Below, piece by piece: positions 7,622 through 16,049 of a DNA stretch of 64,000 nucleotides (its first letter is position 1; each line of letters starts with the position of its first letter). Location: assembly GCF_014873535.1 (NCBI RefSeq), contig NZ_JADBEF010000001.1, forward strand, positions 7,874,001 through 7,938,000, read 5' to 3'. Source of the stretch: Nonomuraea africana (GTDB taxonomy: Bacteria > Actinomycetota > Actinomycetes > Streptosporangiales > Streptosporangiaceae). The position numbers and the translations under genes were made by a program. The notes below the pieces were generated by a model, which was not told where the DNA came from, made no database searches, and saw only the letters and a program-made list of their open reading frames with translations.

Positions 7622-8032
7622 ATGAAGCAACATGTTGGATCCCAGCAGCGCCCCATGGCAGCGGAGAGAGGGTCGGCGACGCTCTGGTGCGTGGCGCTCT
7701 CGGGCTTGCTGTTCGCGATCGCCACGACCTTCGCGATGGTGGGAGCAATACGAGTCGCGCACCATCGCGCCCAGAGCGCCGCCGATCTGAGCGTCCTCGT
7801 GGCCGCTCGATGGGCCCTCGCCGCGCCCACGGAGGCGTGTGAACGAGCATCCCGCCTGGCCGCTGAGAACGGCGCCCAACTCGTCCGCTGCATCCTCACC
7901 GATGCCGTGGCTGACCTCGCCGTCTCGGTCGGCCTCTCGCTGCCCGTCCTCGGCGATCGCGTGGTCCTCGCCCGCGCCCGAGCCGGACCAGCCAACGGCA
8001 CACCAGACGCCCCGTCGGGCCCTGCACCGTAG
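7622..8032 (+). CDS. TadE-like protein of the helicase/secretion neighbourhood (Rv3654c-type)
   Basis: 136-residue membrane-anchored pseudopilin-like protein. RGSATLWCVALSGLLFAIATTFAMV gives one hydrophobic helix near residues 16-40, followed by HHRAQSAADLSVLVAARWAL, a motif shared with the Rv3654c family that occurs with the DECH helicase and TadA in actinobacteria. ATG 7622 is preceded by ACGGAGA. Last gene of the secretion block; the functionally linked helicase lies 4 kb downstream on the other strand. Confidence 0.8.
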   Translation: MKQHVGSQQRPMAAERGSATLWCVALSGLLFAIATTFAMVGAIRVAHHRAQSAADLSVLVAARWALAAPTEACERASRLAAENGAQLVRCILTDAVADLAVSVGLSLPVLGDRVVLARARAGPANGTPDAPSGPAP

Positions 8033-8178
8033 TCCGCTGGCAAGGCTGACTCCCCACCCCTGGGTACCTACCTGGCGTGGAGGGACGGCCCGCACGGCGA
8101 TCGCCCATCAGCCCTGGCCCTCGGAATCGCGTTAAGGGAAACCGCCTGCCGCTTGGGCACCCCTGGAGGTTGCCAACA

Positions 8179-8293
8179 GACCGAGCGGTTTCCTGGGGGC
8201 GGGCCGCGGCCTGATGAGCGAGGGGTTGCCCGTGGAGGGCGGGTCGCCGCCCGACGAGCGAGCGGTTGCCTGAGAGGTGGGCCACTGCTCGAC
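8179..8293. repeat. three degenerate tandem units of about 38 bp
   Basis: Units begin at 8179 (GACCGAGCGGTTTCCTG), 8216 (GAGCGAGGGGTTGCCCG) and 8256 (GAGCGAGCGGTTGCCTG), each continuing with a GGGC-rich part and ending in CTGAT, CCGAC or TCGAC. Further decayed copies seem to run on to about 8420. There is no coding frame across it. The remainder of 8033-8439 holds no gene I can support. Confidence 0.5.
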
Positions 8294-8439
8294 GATCAGG
8301 TGGCGGCACTACGAGAGGTGGTCGCCTGAAGAGTGGACGGCTACGCCAGGAGTCGGTTGCGTGAGGGGTAAGTGGCTGTGCGAGCGAACGCTTGCGCGAA
8401 GAGCGAGCGACTGTCTCACGGGCTGTCAACAGCCGCCGG

Positions 8440-9123
8440 TCAAAGGGAGAACAAGTAGAACGCGGCATCACGAGCCACCAGGAAACCGGCGATTCCCAGA
8501 GTCCAGCTCACGGCTGATGCCGAGTGCTTGTTCATCCATGCGCGTAGCCATTCCAGCTTGGGCTCGAGCCAGCTTCTGGCGATGGTCCGAAGAGCGAGGA
8601 GTGCGAGAGAAGGCATGATCATGATGGCGACATAGGCCGCGAGCAACGGGACCCACTGTGTCACCGACAGGTTCGAGGTGGTCATCATGCCGATCGCGGC
8701 AAGGTAGGGCACCATCGTCGCGACCTCGAGCAACCCGGCGGTCAGGCCCAGCAGCACCATCACCCGCGGACCGCCCAGCCGAGGCTCGAACCGGCGCTCG
8801 GGCTTGCCGAGCTTCTGCCTTCGCTTGGGGTCGAAGCGGAAGCTCAACGCGAACAGGCCCACGCCTAGCGCGAGTTGGACCCAGTAGGCGGTACGGCTGT
8901 GCAGGGCATCACCGAAGTTCTCCAACAGCGTGGACAACCCCAGCATGAGTGCCACGCCGACGAGAAAGTAGAAGACCGCCACGGTTCCGAGATAGATCAT
9001 GAGCCGGGACAGCTGTGATCGCTCGGAGGAGAGCAGCAGGTAGACGGGAATTCCGAGGGTGCCGAAGCTCGCGCTGTCGACGACCGCCAGGGCGGCGAGG
9101 GTGAGCAGCAAGCCGATTGTCAT
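8440..9123 (-). CDS. GAP-family integral membrane protein (Sap, sulfolipid-addressing-like)
   Basis: 227 residues with about six membrane helices (residues 3-30, 42-66, 77-95, 117-140, 152-170, 205-225). The start MTIGLLLTLAALAVVDSASFGTLGIPVYLLL is characteristic of the GAP/Sap family, which in mycobacteria takes part in transport of surface glycolipids and peptidolipids. ATG at 9123. It stands alone, opposite to the secretion genes, so a role in export of an envelope lipid is inference from the family only. Confidence 0.75.
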   Translation of the reverse strand: MTIGLLLTLAALAVVDSASFGTLGIPVYLLLSSERSQLSRLMIYLGTVAVFYFLVGVALMLGLSTLLENFGDALHSRTAYWVQLALGVGLFALSFRFDPKRRQKLGKPERRFEPRLGGPRVMVLLGLTAGLLEVATMVPYLAAIGMMTTSNLSVTQWVPLLAAYVAIMIMPSLALLALRTIARSWLEPKLEWLRAWMNKHSASAVSWTLGIAGFLVARDAAFYLFSL

Positions 9124-9531
9124 GATTCCAGCCTGCTGGCACGAAGTAGGCCGTACCTCCTACCGCGGACCCAGCCTGGAGTACATCTTTGTGCGCATCT
9201 GAGCGGGCGTCGATTGCGTGGCACACCTCGCGGCTCGGGGGCCGTGAGGTGCCTCATGGCGGTCAGTGCGCCTTGGGGGGGCGTTGCGCTCAATTGCTAC
9301 AGAGCATCCTGTGGTGATCTCGCGGGGTTGTGTCCGCTGTCCTGTGGTGACGCCGCGCCCAGGTGACTCGGCTTGGTTGGCTGTCTTCAGCGTTCAGTTA
9401 TGGCGGCTTGGTGGGTGTCTGCAGCGTTCGGTTACGGCGGCACTGTGGATTGGGGGTGGCTGTCCCAATGGACCGCGACACGGCGACTTGCCGGGGGGCC
9501 GATCGGATATTGCGATCACCGGAGAGGCGGA
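9124..9531. other. gap with a 34-bp imperfect duplication
   Basis: No gene visible. A segment beginning TGTCTTCAGCGTTCAG at 9382 is repeated imperfectly from 9416 (TGTCTGCAGCGTTCGG), period 34. The 11-mer TCCTGTGGTGA also occurs twice (9307 and 9340). Such decay fits loss of the 5' part of the neighbouring kinase gene. Confidence 0.4.
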
Positions 9532-9945
9532 ATGGCGCTGCGTCAACCGAATGCCGGACTGCGTGAGTTGGTGGGGAGGTCGCTTGCGCTGAGGCGTCCG
9601 GTGGATGCGGCGTGCCAGGTGATCCATGGGGATCTGGCGGGAAACGTGCTGTTCGCGGACGGTGCTGTGCCTGTGGTGATCGATTTCTCGCCCTATTGGC
9701 GGCCCGCGGCGTACGGCGAGGCCATTGCGGTGGTGGACGGGTTGTTGTGGTGGGAGGCGGGGCGGGAACTGGTCGAGCCGGCCGGTCGCGGAGACGACTT
9801 CGGCCAGATGCTCGTGCGGGCGCTCATCTTCCGACTGGTCACGCTGGACGAGTGGTGTCGGCGGGAGGGGAGCGGGGTTCCCACAGGGGAGGCGGAACGC
9901 TTCGCCATGGTGGCCGACCTGCTCGCCGAAGGCTGCGGGCGCTGA
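9532..9945 (+). pseudogene. C-terminal remnant of a TIGR02569/APH-like kinase
   Basis: 137 codons that encode only the C-lobe of an aminoglycoside-phosphotransferase-like kinase. The catalytic loop CQVIHGDLAGNVLF and the metal-binding VIDFSPYWRPAAYG are intact, but the entire N-lobe with the nucleotide-binding lysine is missing; family members are about 270 residues. An ATG at 9532 has a good GGAGAGG at 9521, so the remnant may still be translated. Upstream DNA is duplicated and non-coding. I call it a truncated gene rather than a functional kinase. Confidence 0.7.
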
Positions 9946-10286
9946 CACATGAGATACCTGAAGCATGCGATCTCGAAGCGGGAGGTCGTGAAAGGAACGC
10001 CGCCACGCGGCACCAGTGGGACTGGTGGGGCTAGGTCGCAATCGAGTCACGACTTCTTGGACCGCGTGTCCAAGAGTAGGAAATCTCACATAAGGTCGCG
10101 CTTACTTCGGTCCATGCCGTCTGGTGCTGAGGTCTGGGATACTGCGGGCCTTTGTCGCTAGGCTGCACGACACCGTCGAGGTCGACGGGTGCGGATTCGA
10201 GGAACTGGCACTTCCGGTCGCCGTGCGGTCGCTCGTCGGGGGCGAGGGGTCGGGCGGTGCGAGGCTCTCGATGAAGGGGAAGCGTC
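9946..10286 (+). promoter_or_regulatory. upstream region of the Fn3 gene with an inverted repeat
   Basis: Holds an exact 8-bp dyad TCTTGGAC (10055-10062) / GTCCAAGA (10068-10075) with a 5-base loop, either a terminator of the remnant gene or an operator. A TAGGCT element at about 10159 could be a -10 box. No gene is apparent. Confidence 0.4.
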
Positions 10287-11918
10287 GTGACGGCAGTTCG
10301 CAGGCTGATGGCCGCAGGCGTGGTGATGCCGATCGTGATCGGGGTCGCGGTGTTCGGCGTGGCGACCCCGGCGCATGCGCGAGCGGACATCGACATGCCC
10401 GCACGGGTGACCACCAACGCGCCGGTCACGATTCAGGGGACGGTCGACCTCGCGTTCGACGCCATCCTCTACATCGACGGCGCCGAGGTCGCGAAGGGCA
10501 ACCAGCGCGTCACCTACACGTGGAACCCGGCCGAGCACGCCAACGGCAGCTACCAGGTACGGCTGGTCCAGAAGGGCAAGCTTCTCGGCTCGAAGTGGGA
10601 CGAGAGCACCTCGACGCTGCGGCAGGCGGTCCCCGCGGAGCCGCCTTCGGGCGTGTCGGCCGCGATGCAGGGCGGCGACAAGATCGTGGTGACCTGGAGC
10701 AAGGGGTCGGAGCCCGATCTGCAGTCGTACGAGATCTCCACGAGCCAGTCCGGCTCGGTCGGCCAGGTGTCGGCGGGTAGCGCCTGCTCGGGCGGATCCT
10801 GCAAGGCGACGCTCGCCGTACCGGGCAAGGCCGCGGGGCAGCAGGTCGGCTTCACGGTCAAGGCGTTCAGGAGCGATGGCGAGGGCGGGATGCTCGGCTC
10901 GGGCAACTCGAGCGTCGCCTCCGTGACGGTGCCCGCCCCGCCTCCCGCCGCCACGCAGCCCAAGGCGGCGCAGACCAAGCAGCCACAGGGACAGACCGCC
11001 GCCAACCAGCCGAAGAAGGTGGAGCCGCTGCCGTCGATCCCGCCGAAGAAGCGGGTCACCCCGACGGTCAAGCCGCAGCAGACCACGCCGAAGAACGTGG
11101 GCAGGCTGCCGGCGCTCCCCGAGTCGGCGACGGACGGGAACGGCGAGTACCGGCTGCCCAAGGCCAAGCCCGGTACCGACACGGGGGTCAAGACCGACGA
11201 CGAGCTCGTGCCCTCGGGTGGCGACCAAACCGACCGGTCCGAAAAGTCCGACAAGGACGATGCGGCTGAGGCCGTCGACACAAGTGTCAAGGCGCAGTCG
11301 TCCGAATCGCCGATCGGGAACATCGGGCAGTACGGCATCTATGTCGCGGGCGGCCTCCTCCTCCTGCTGCTCGCCGCGCACGGCGGGGCATGGGCCCGCA
11401 GGCGCGCGCTCGCGACGGCGGGCGGCGGTACGGCGGGCCCCAGCGCGCCTCCCGCACCCGAAGCGCCGCAGCCGGGCGACAGCATCCCGCCCACGGCCAC
11501 CGCGCCACGCCGTCCCGCGGTCGTGCTGGCCGTGGCCAAGACGCGCAAGCCCAAGCCGCCGTCCGCGCAGCAGCCGCACGTGCCCGAGCAGGCCGCCCCG
11601 GAGGCGGCCGGGGTGCGCCTGCCGATGTACATGAGCGCGCAGGAGGCCGCCGAACCTCCCGTACGGCCGGAGCCGATCAGGCTCGCGCTGCCCAGCTCGG
11701 CCGTGACGACCGTGGCGCCCGACCTCGACCCCGCGCCCGTACGGCCCGCGGCGGTCAGGATCGAGGACCGCTGGGACGACTATCTGCCACCCGCGCCGCG
11801 TTCCATGGAGGACAGCGGGTTCTGGGAGCGGCCGCAGCCGGGCGCGGGCGACTTCTGGGCCTCGGACGACGACGAGGCCGCCTACGTGGGACGGCGCCAC
11901 CTGGGCGGCGAGAGCTGA
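10287..11918 (+). CDS. secreted, C-terminally anchored fibronectin type III protein
   Basis: 543 residues. The N-terminus has a signal peptide (two Arg, then a hydrophobic run ending AHARA). Residues 30-110 form an Ig-like beta domain, 115-210 a Fn3-like domain (GVSAAMQGGDKIVVTWSKG), then 100 residues of Pro/Lys/Gln/Thr-rich linker, a membrane helix near 350-366 (GIYVAGGLLLLLLAAHGG) with a following Arg cluster, and a disordered acidic and Pro-rich C-terminal tail that would be cytoplasmic. Start GTG 10287. It lies between the Tad genes and the helicase but is not a known part of that system. Function unknown; surface adhesion or scaffold is a guess. Confidence 0.75.
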   Translation: MTAVRRLMAAGVVMPIVIGVAVFGVATPAHARADIDMPARVTTNAPVTIQGTVDLAFDAILYIDGAEVAKGNQRVTYTWNPAEHANGSYQVRLVQKGKLLGSKWDESTSTLRQAVPAEPPSGVSAAMQGGDKIVVTWSKGSEPDLQSYEISTSQSGSVGQVSAGSACSGGSCKATLAVPGKAAGQQVGFTVKAFRSDGEGGMLGSGNSSVASVTVPAPPPAATQPKAAQTKQPQGQTAANQPKKVEPLPSIPPKKRVTPTVKPQQTTPKNVGRLPALPESATDGNGEYRLPKAKPGTDTGVKTDDELVPSGGDQTDRSEKSDKDDAAEAVDTSVKAQSSESPIGNIGQYGIYVAGGLLLLLLAAHGGAWARRRALATAGGGTAGPSAPPAPEAPQPGDSIPPTATAPRRPAVVLAVAKTRKPKPPSAQQPHVPEQAAPEAAGVRLPMYMSAQEAAEPPVRPEPIRLALPSSAVTTVAPDLDPAPVRPAAVRIEDRWDDYLPPAPRSMEDSGFWERPQPGAGDFWASDDDEAAYVGRRHLGGES

Positions 11919-12036
11919 CACCCCTCTTCGGGACCCGTCGCCGACGACCTGGTCTTCATGCAACGGCCGAGGTCCTCCCCGAGGGTGGCGTCCGAATGGT
12001 CGGAGTCGGCCGGTTCCTCAAGCGCTCGCGCGATTG

Positions 12037-14679
12037 TCAGGCGACGCGGACAGGGGCGAGGAGGGTGTCCAGGAGGCGGATGGCGCCTGCCTTGTCGAGC
12101 GGCTCGTTGCCGTTGCCGCACTTGGGCGACTGGATGCACGAAGGGCACCCCCGCTCGCACTCGCAGGACGCGATGGCCTCCCTTGTGGCGGTGAGCCAGT
12201 CGATCGCGCGCGCGTAGCCGCGTTCGGCGAACCCGGCGCCGCCCTCGTGCCCGTCGTAGACGAAGACCGTCAGCAGTCCCGTGTCGGCGTGGAGCTCGGT
12301 GGAGACGCCGCCGATGTCCCAGCGGTCGCAGGTGGCGAACAGCGGGAGCAGGCCGATGGCGGCGTGCTCGGCGGCGTGCGCGGCCCCGCCCAGGTCGATG
12401 CCGTCCTCGGCCAGCGGGGCCACCTCCGAGGGAGGAAGCGTCCACCAGACGGCGCGGGTGCGCAGCGTGCGCGGCGGCAGGTCGAGGGGCTCGTCGCCGA
12501 GCATCTCGCCGGTCTGGACGCGTCGTTTGAGGTAGGAGACGACCTGGCGGGTGACCTCGACCTCGCCGAACGTGAGGCACGCCGTACCCAGCTGGTGGGA
12601 ACGGATCGAGGACAGCACGGAGATCTCCGTGACATCCCTGGCGAACGTGCTGTAGTCGGGCTCGGCGGCGGAGACGAGGGCGACGCCCGCCTCCAGGTCG
12701 AGCAACTCGACGAGGAAGGTCTCGCCCTGGTGCAGGTAGACGGCGCCGGTGTGGACGGTGGTGTGCGCGGAGGGCTCGTCGACGGTGCCGAGCAGGCGTC
12801 CCGTGGCCGACTCGACCACCTGGACGGGCGCCCCGCCCGAGCCGCGGATGTCGGCCAGGTCGGTGGCGCGCTCGCGGCGGGTCCAGAAGTATCCGGTGGG
12901 ACGGCGGCGCAGCATCCCCTGCTCGACGAGGTCGTCGGCGAGCGCCTGGGCGGTCGGGCCGAAGAGGGACAGGTCGTCGTCGCCGAGGGGGATCTCGGCG
13001 GCGGCCGCGCACAGGTGGGGGCCGAGGACGTACGGATTGTCGGGGTCGAGCACGATCGCCTCCACCGGACGACCGAACAGGGCCTCGGGATGGTGGACGA
13101 GGTAGGTGTCGAGGGGGTCGTCGCGGGCGACGAGGACGGCGAGGGCGTCCTTCCCCGAACGGCCCGCCCTGCCCGCCTGCTGCCAGAGGGAGGCCCTGGT
13201 GCCGGGCCATCCCGCGATGAGGACGGCGTCGAGGCCCGAGACGTCGACGCCGAGCTCGAGGGCGTTGGTGGTGGCCAGGCCGAGCAGGTCGCCGCTACGG
13301 AGCGCCTTCTCCAGGCTCCTGCGGTCCTCGGAGAGGTACCCGGCCCGGTAGGCGGCCACCTTGCTGGGGAGATCGGCCAGGGCGACGGACCCTCGGGGAC
13401 CGTGGGGATCGAGGATCTCGGCAGGGGCGGCCGGGCTTTCGTGGAGCGCGACGGGGGTCTCCGAGGAAACCGCGGGTTCGTGGAGGGCGGGCGTCTCCGA
13501 GGGCGCGAGGGGTTCCGGGAGGGCGGGCGTCTCCGGAAGAGCGGGGACGGGCGTCTCCGGGGAAGCCGTCAGTTGGCCTTGGGCTGGGGTTTTCGGTGGG
13601 GTGGTGGCCGTGGGCCGCCAAGGGCCTGGGGCGGTCTCCGAAGGGGACTGGGCGGGGCCGAGGGGAGGGAAGTGGCGCGGGAGGCCGAAGGCGGCGTCCT
13701 CCAGTCGGGCGCGTGCTGTCAGCGCCACCGTCTCCGCCCCGCGCCTGGACCGGACGAAGGCGAGGGTTCGCACCTCCGCCAGCACGAGGTCCGCCAGCAG
13801 ATCCGCCGTCTCCGCCGTAACCGTCCGCCGCACAGGAGCCCCGCCCTCGCCCCGCAGATCGGTGAGGGGAGGCTCCCAGAGCGCGAAGGTGGTTGAACCC
13901 TTCGGAGAGGCGTCCGAGGTCACCTCGTCCATTTCAAGCCCGGTCAACCGCGTGCCGAACGCCCCCGGCTCGCTGGCCGTCGCCGAAGCGAGGACGAACA
14001 CCGGCGCCGCGCCGTACCGCGAGCAGACCCGGCGCAGCCGGCGCAGGATCTGGGCGACGTGGGAGCCGAAGACCCCGCGGTAGCCGTGGCACTCGTCCAC
14101 GACGACGATCCGCAGCCTCCTGAAGAACGACGACCAGCGGGCGTGCTGGGGGAGCAGGGCGCGGTGCAGCATGTCGGGGTTGGTCAGGACGTAGTTGGCG
14201 TTCTGGCGCACCCAGGCGCGCTCCTCGAAGGGCGTGTCGCCGTCGAAGGTGGCCGCCCGCAGCTGGGTGATGCGCAGCTCGCGCAGCCCGCGCAGCTGGT
14301 CGGCCGCCAGCGCCTTGGTCGGCGTGAGGTAGAGGACGGTGCCGCCTTCGAGGGCGGCGGTGACGGCCGGGACGAGGTAGGCCAGCGACTTGCCCGACGC
14401 CGTGCCTGTGGAAATGATCACGTTTCGGCCACGTCTGGCCAGCTCTGCCGCTTCGTATTGGTGCGACCACAGTCCGGCGATCCCTTGGTTCGCCAAGCGC
14501 GTAACCAGAAGCTCACTTACCCAGTCCGGCCAACGCACTTGACCCGCTTGACGTGCGGGAACATGCTCCACGTGGGTGACGCGCTCATGGCGTGCGGGAA
14601 CGCCGAGCAGGTGCTGGAGGAGTGGACCGACTCGGTGTGGGGAGGAAGCGGAGGAACTCACTGGTTTCCAGTCTGCCAT
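12037..14679 (-). CDS. DECH-box helicase with DUF1998 C-terminus (helicase/secretion neighbourhood type)
   Basis: About 880 residues, a superfamily 2 helicase related to B. subtilis MrfA/YprA. Walker A STGTASGKS lies near residue 90, the DECH box VVVDECHGY near 195 and motif VI QQAGRAGRSG near 500. At the C-terminus a four-Cys cluster CECERGCPSCIQSPKC (about residues 840-855) marks the DUF1998 metal site. Between the RecA-like domains (about residues 345-415) there is a Pro/Glu/Thr/Ala repeat insertion with recurring SETP or PETP. The actinobacterial subfamily co-occurs with TadA and TadE-like genes, as here. I took ATG 14679 (MADWKPV); GTG 14721 would add 14 residues. Confidence 0.9.
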   Translation of the reverse strand: MADWKPVSSSASSPHRVGPLLQHLLGVPARHERVTHVEHVPARQAGQVRWPDWVSELLVTRLANQGIAGLWSHQYEAAELARRGRNVIISTGTASGKSLAYLVPAVTAALEGGTVLYLTPTKALAADQLRGLRELRITQLRAATFDGDTPFEERAWVRQNANYVLTNPDMLHRALLPQHARWSSFFRRLRIVVVDECHGYRGVFGSHVAQILRRLRRVCSRYGAAPVFVLASATASEPGAFGTRLTGLEMDEVTSDASPKGSTTFALWEPPLTDLRGEGGAPVRRTVTAETADLLADLVLAEVRTLAFVRSRRGAETVALTARARLEDAAFGLPRHFPPLGPAQSPSETAPGPWRPTATTPPKTPAQGQLTASPETPVPALPETPALPEPLAPSETPALHEPAVSSETPVALHESPAAPAEILDPHGPRGSVALADLPSKVAAYRAGYLSEDRRSLEKALRSGDLLGLATTNALELGVDVSGLDAVLIAGWPGTRASLWQQAGRAGRSGKDALAVLVARDDPLDTYLVHHPEALFGRPVEAIVLDPDNPYVLGPHLCAAAAEIPLGDDDLSLFGPTAQALADDLVEQGMLRRRPTGYFWTRRERATDLADIRGSGGAPVQVVESATGRLLGTVDEPSAHTTVHTGAVYLHQGETFLVELLDLEAGVALVSAAEPDYSTFARDVTEISVLSSIRSHQLGTACLTFGEVEVTRQVVSYLKRRVQTGEMLGDEPLDLPPRTLRTRAVWWTLPPSEVAPLAEDGIDLGGAAHAAEHAAIGLLPLFATCDRWDIGGVSTELHADTGLLTVFVYDGHEGGAGFAERGYARAIDWLTATREAIASCECERGCPSCIQSPKCGNGNEPLDKAGAIRLLDTLLAPVRVA

Positions 14680-14819
14680 CCATGGGCAAAGTGGCCGGGA
14701 ATCGTGATTTCGTATAGACACAAGCAGCGACCGTGGTTGAATGCCGCGCGTCGGGGTCGGGCAGTTCCAGACTGCCAGGCCCGCAAGGGTACTTTCGCAG
14801 GCGAGGCGCTGGAGGATCT

Positions 14820-15170
14820 GTGGATCTGAAGTTGGATCACCACCAGGACGATCGACTCACCATCGTTGAGGTCGAGGGTGAGATCGATGTCTACACCGCG
14901 CCTAGGTTGCGTGAGCTTCTGATCGACCTGGTCAACAAGGGTAGCTACCACCTTCTCGTCAACATGGAGAAGGTCGACTTCCTCGACTCGACCGGTCTGG
15001 GCGTGCTGGTCGGCGGGCTCAAGAGGGTCCGCGCGCACGACGGCTCACTCGAGCTGGTGTGCACGCAGGAGCGCATCCTGAAGATCTTCCGGATCACCGG
15101 TCTGACCAAGGTCTTCGGGATCTACGCTTCGGTCGACGAGGCCAAGGAAGCTCACGGCCGAGACAAGTAG
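14820..15170 (+). CDS. bldG: anti-anti-sigma factor BldG
   Basis: 116-residue STAS-domain protein. The sequence GEIDVYTAPRLRELLIDLVN and the phosphoacceptor motif FLDSTGLGVLVGGLKRVRAH followed by ERILKIFRITGLTKVF match Streptomyces BldG closely. The acceptor is the Ser of DSTG. In Streptomyces BldG controls development and antibiotic production by partner switching with anti-sigma factors. GTG 14820 is preceded by GGAGG at 14811. The RsbW-like gene begins three bases after its stop region, and the divergent helicase is the same arrangement as in Streptomyces. Confidence 0.95.
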   Translation: MDLKLDHHQDDRLTIVEVEGEIDVYTAPRLRELLIDLVNKGSYHLLVNMEKVDFLDSTGLGVLVGGLKRVRAHDGSLELVCTQERILKIFRITGLTKVFGIYASVDEAKEAHGRDK

Positions 15171-15172
15171 TC

Positions 15173-15601
15173 ATGGCTACCGTCGAGCTGACGTTCAGCG
15201 CACTTCCCGCGCACGTGCGCACGGCGCGGCTGGTCGCCACGGCGATCGCGCGCCGTACCGGCGTGGAGGAGTCGCTCCTGGACGAGGTCAGGCTCGCAGT
15301 CGGTGAGGCCTGCTCCCGGGCGGTCGAGGCGCATCGCGCCCACTGCCCGGGGGAGCCGATCCGCATCGAGCTCAAGGACGACTCGGGTCGGTTCGAGGTC
15401 ACGGTCAGCGACCAGGCACCGAGTGACGAGATCAAACAGGAGCAGCCCCTCGATCTCGGGGCGCTGTCCGACTCCTTCATGTCCGGCTTCGGCATCGCGG
15501 TGATCGCGGGCCTGGCCGACGACGTCGAGGTCTTCCCCAGCCCCAAGGGCATGCGCATCCGCATGAGCTGGCCGGCCGCTCCCAACGGCCACGTCATCTA
15601 G
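15173..15601 (+). CDS. RsbW-like anti-sigma factor / ATP-binding protein (BldG partner)
   Basis: 142 residues of the GHKL ATPase fold used by serine kinases such as RsbW and SpoIIAB. The N-box region reads LAVGEACSRAVEAH near residues 40-53: the Asn that normally binds magnesium (EAxxNAV) is Arg, so kinase activity may be weak or absent, as seems usual for the homologue downstream of bldG. The later VSDQAPSDE and SGFGIAVIAGLADDVEV correspond to the G1 and G2 boxes. ATG 15173 follows the bldG stop by two bases; the genes form an operon. Confidence 0.85.
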   Translation: MATVELTFSALPAHVRTARLVATAIARRTGVEESLLDEVRLAVGEACSRAVEAHRAHCPGEPIRIELKDDSGRFEVTVSDQAPSDEIKQEQPLDLGALSDSFMSGFGIAVIAGLADDVEVFPSPKGMRIRMSWPAAPNGHVI

Positions 15602-16049
15602 CCGCTCTCCGCGGGTCAACCCCACCTTCCCGTACGGCAAGCACACCCGGCCCCACCCGATGCGCTGGGCCGGCGTCCCTCCAGGGAGACGCTCCTCCAG
15701 CGCGCGGGGCCGGGCGCCGTCACGCGCCCGCGCATGGGATCGTTCCGCAGTTTCGGTCCAGCAATAAAACGGCGCAAGCAGCAGCCGTAACTAACGGGAA
15801 ATACTTCCCTGTCAATACCAAATCGGCCCACTGTCAGGGACTTAGTGGACACGCCGATAATTGCCCACCCCAAGAGCCTTCATATCCGCGGAACCCCTGC
15901 GTAGACTCCCGGCACCGGCCAAGGTGATCCGGCACAACAGCGGGACTCAACCGGAAGCGGCAGCCCATAACCCGGACGCCGCTGGCACCGCCCGCCGAAT
16001 ATCACAGCGCCGTCCGGGCAGGACGTACCCGTCTTGCCGAGGAGAACGG
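15602..16049 (+). promoter_or_regulatory. 448-base region upstream of hppA
   Basis: No gene is supported. The part 15765-15865 is AT-rich and contains a small hairpin GGGAA-ATAC-TTCCC near 15798 and a CCCTG/CAGGG dyad. A promoter candidate is TTCATA (15879-15884), 17 bases, TAGACT (15902-15907), which would give a leader of about 140 nt before the pyrophosphatase start. No known riboswitch is recognisable. Confidence 0.35.

Noticed and set aside
10158..11963. 601-codon minus-strand frame opposite the Fn3 protein
   Set aside because: Composition is that of a shadow frame; the plus strand has signal peptide, Fn3 domain and membrane helix in order.
15602..16049. Riboswitch before hppA
   Set aside because: No conserved riboswitch core is recognisable; only weak hairpins.
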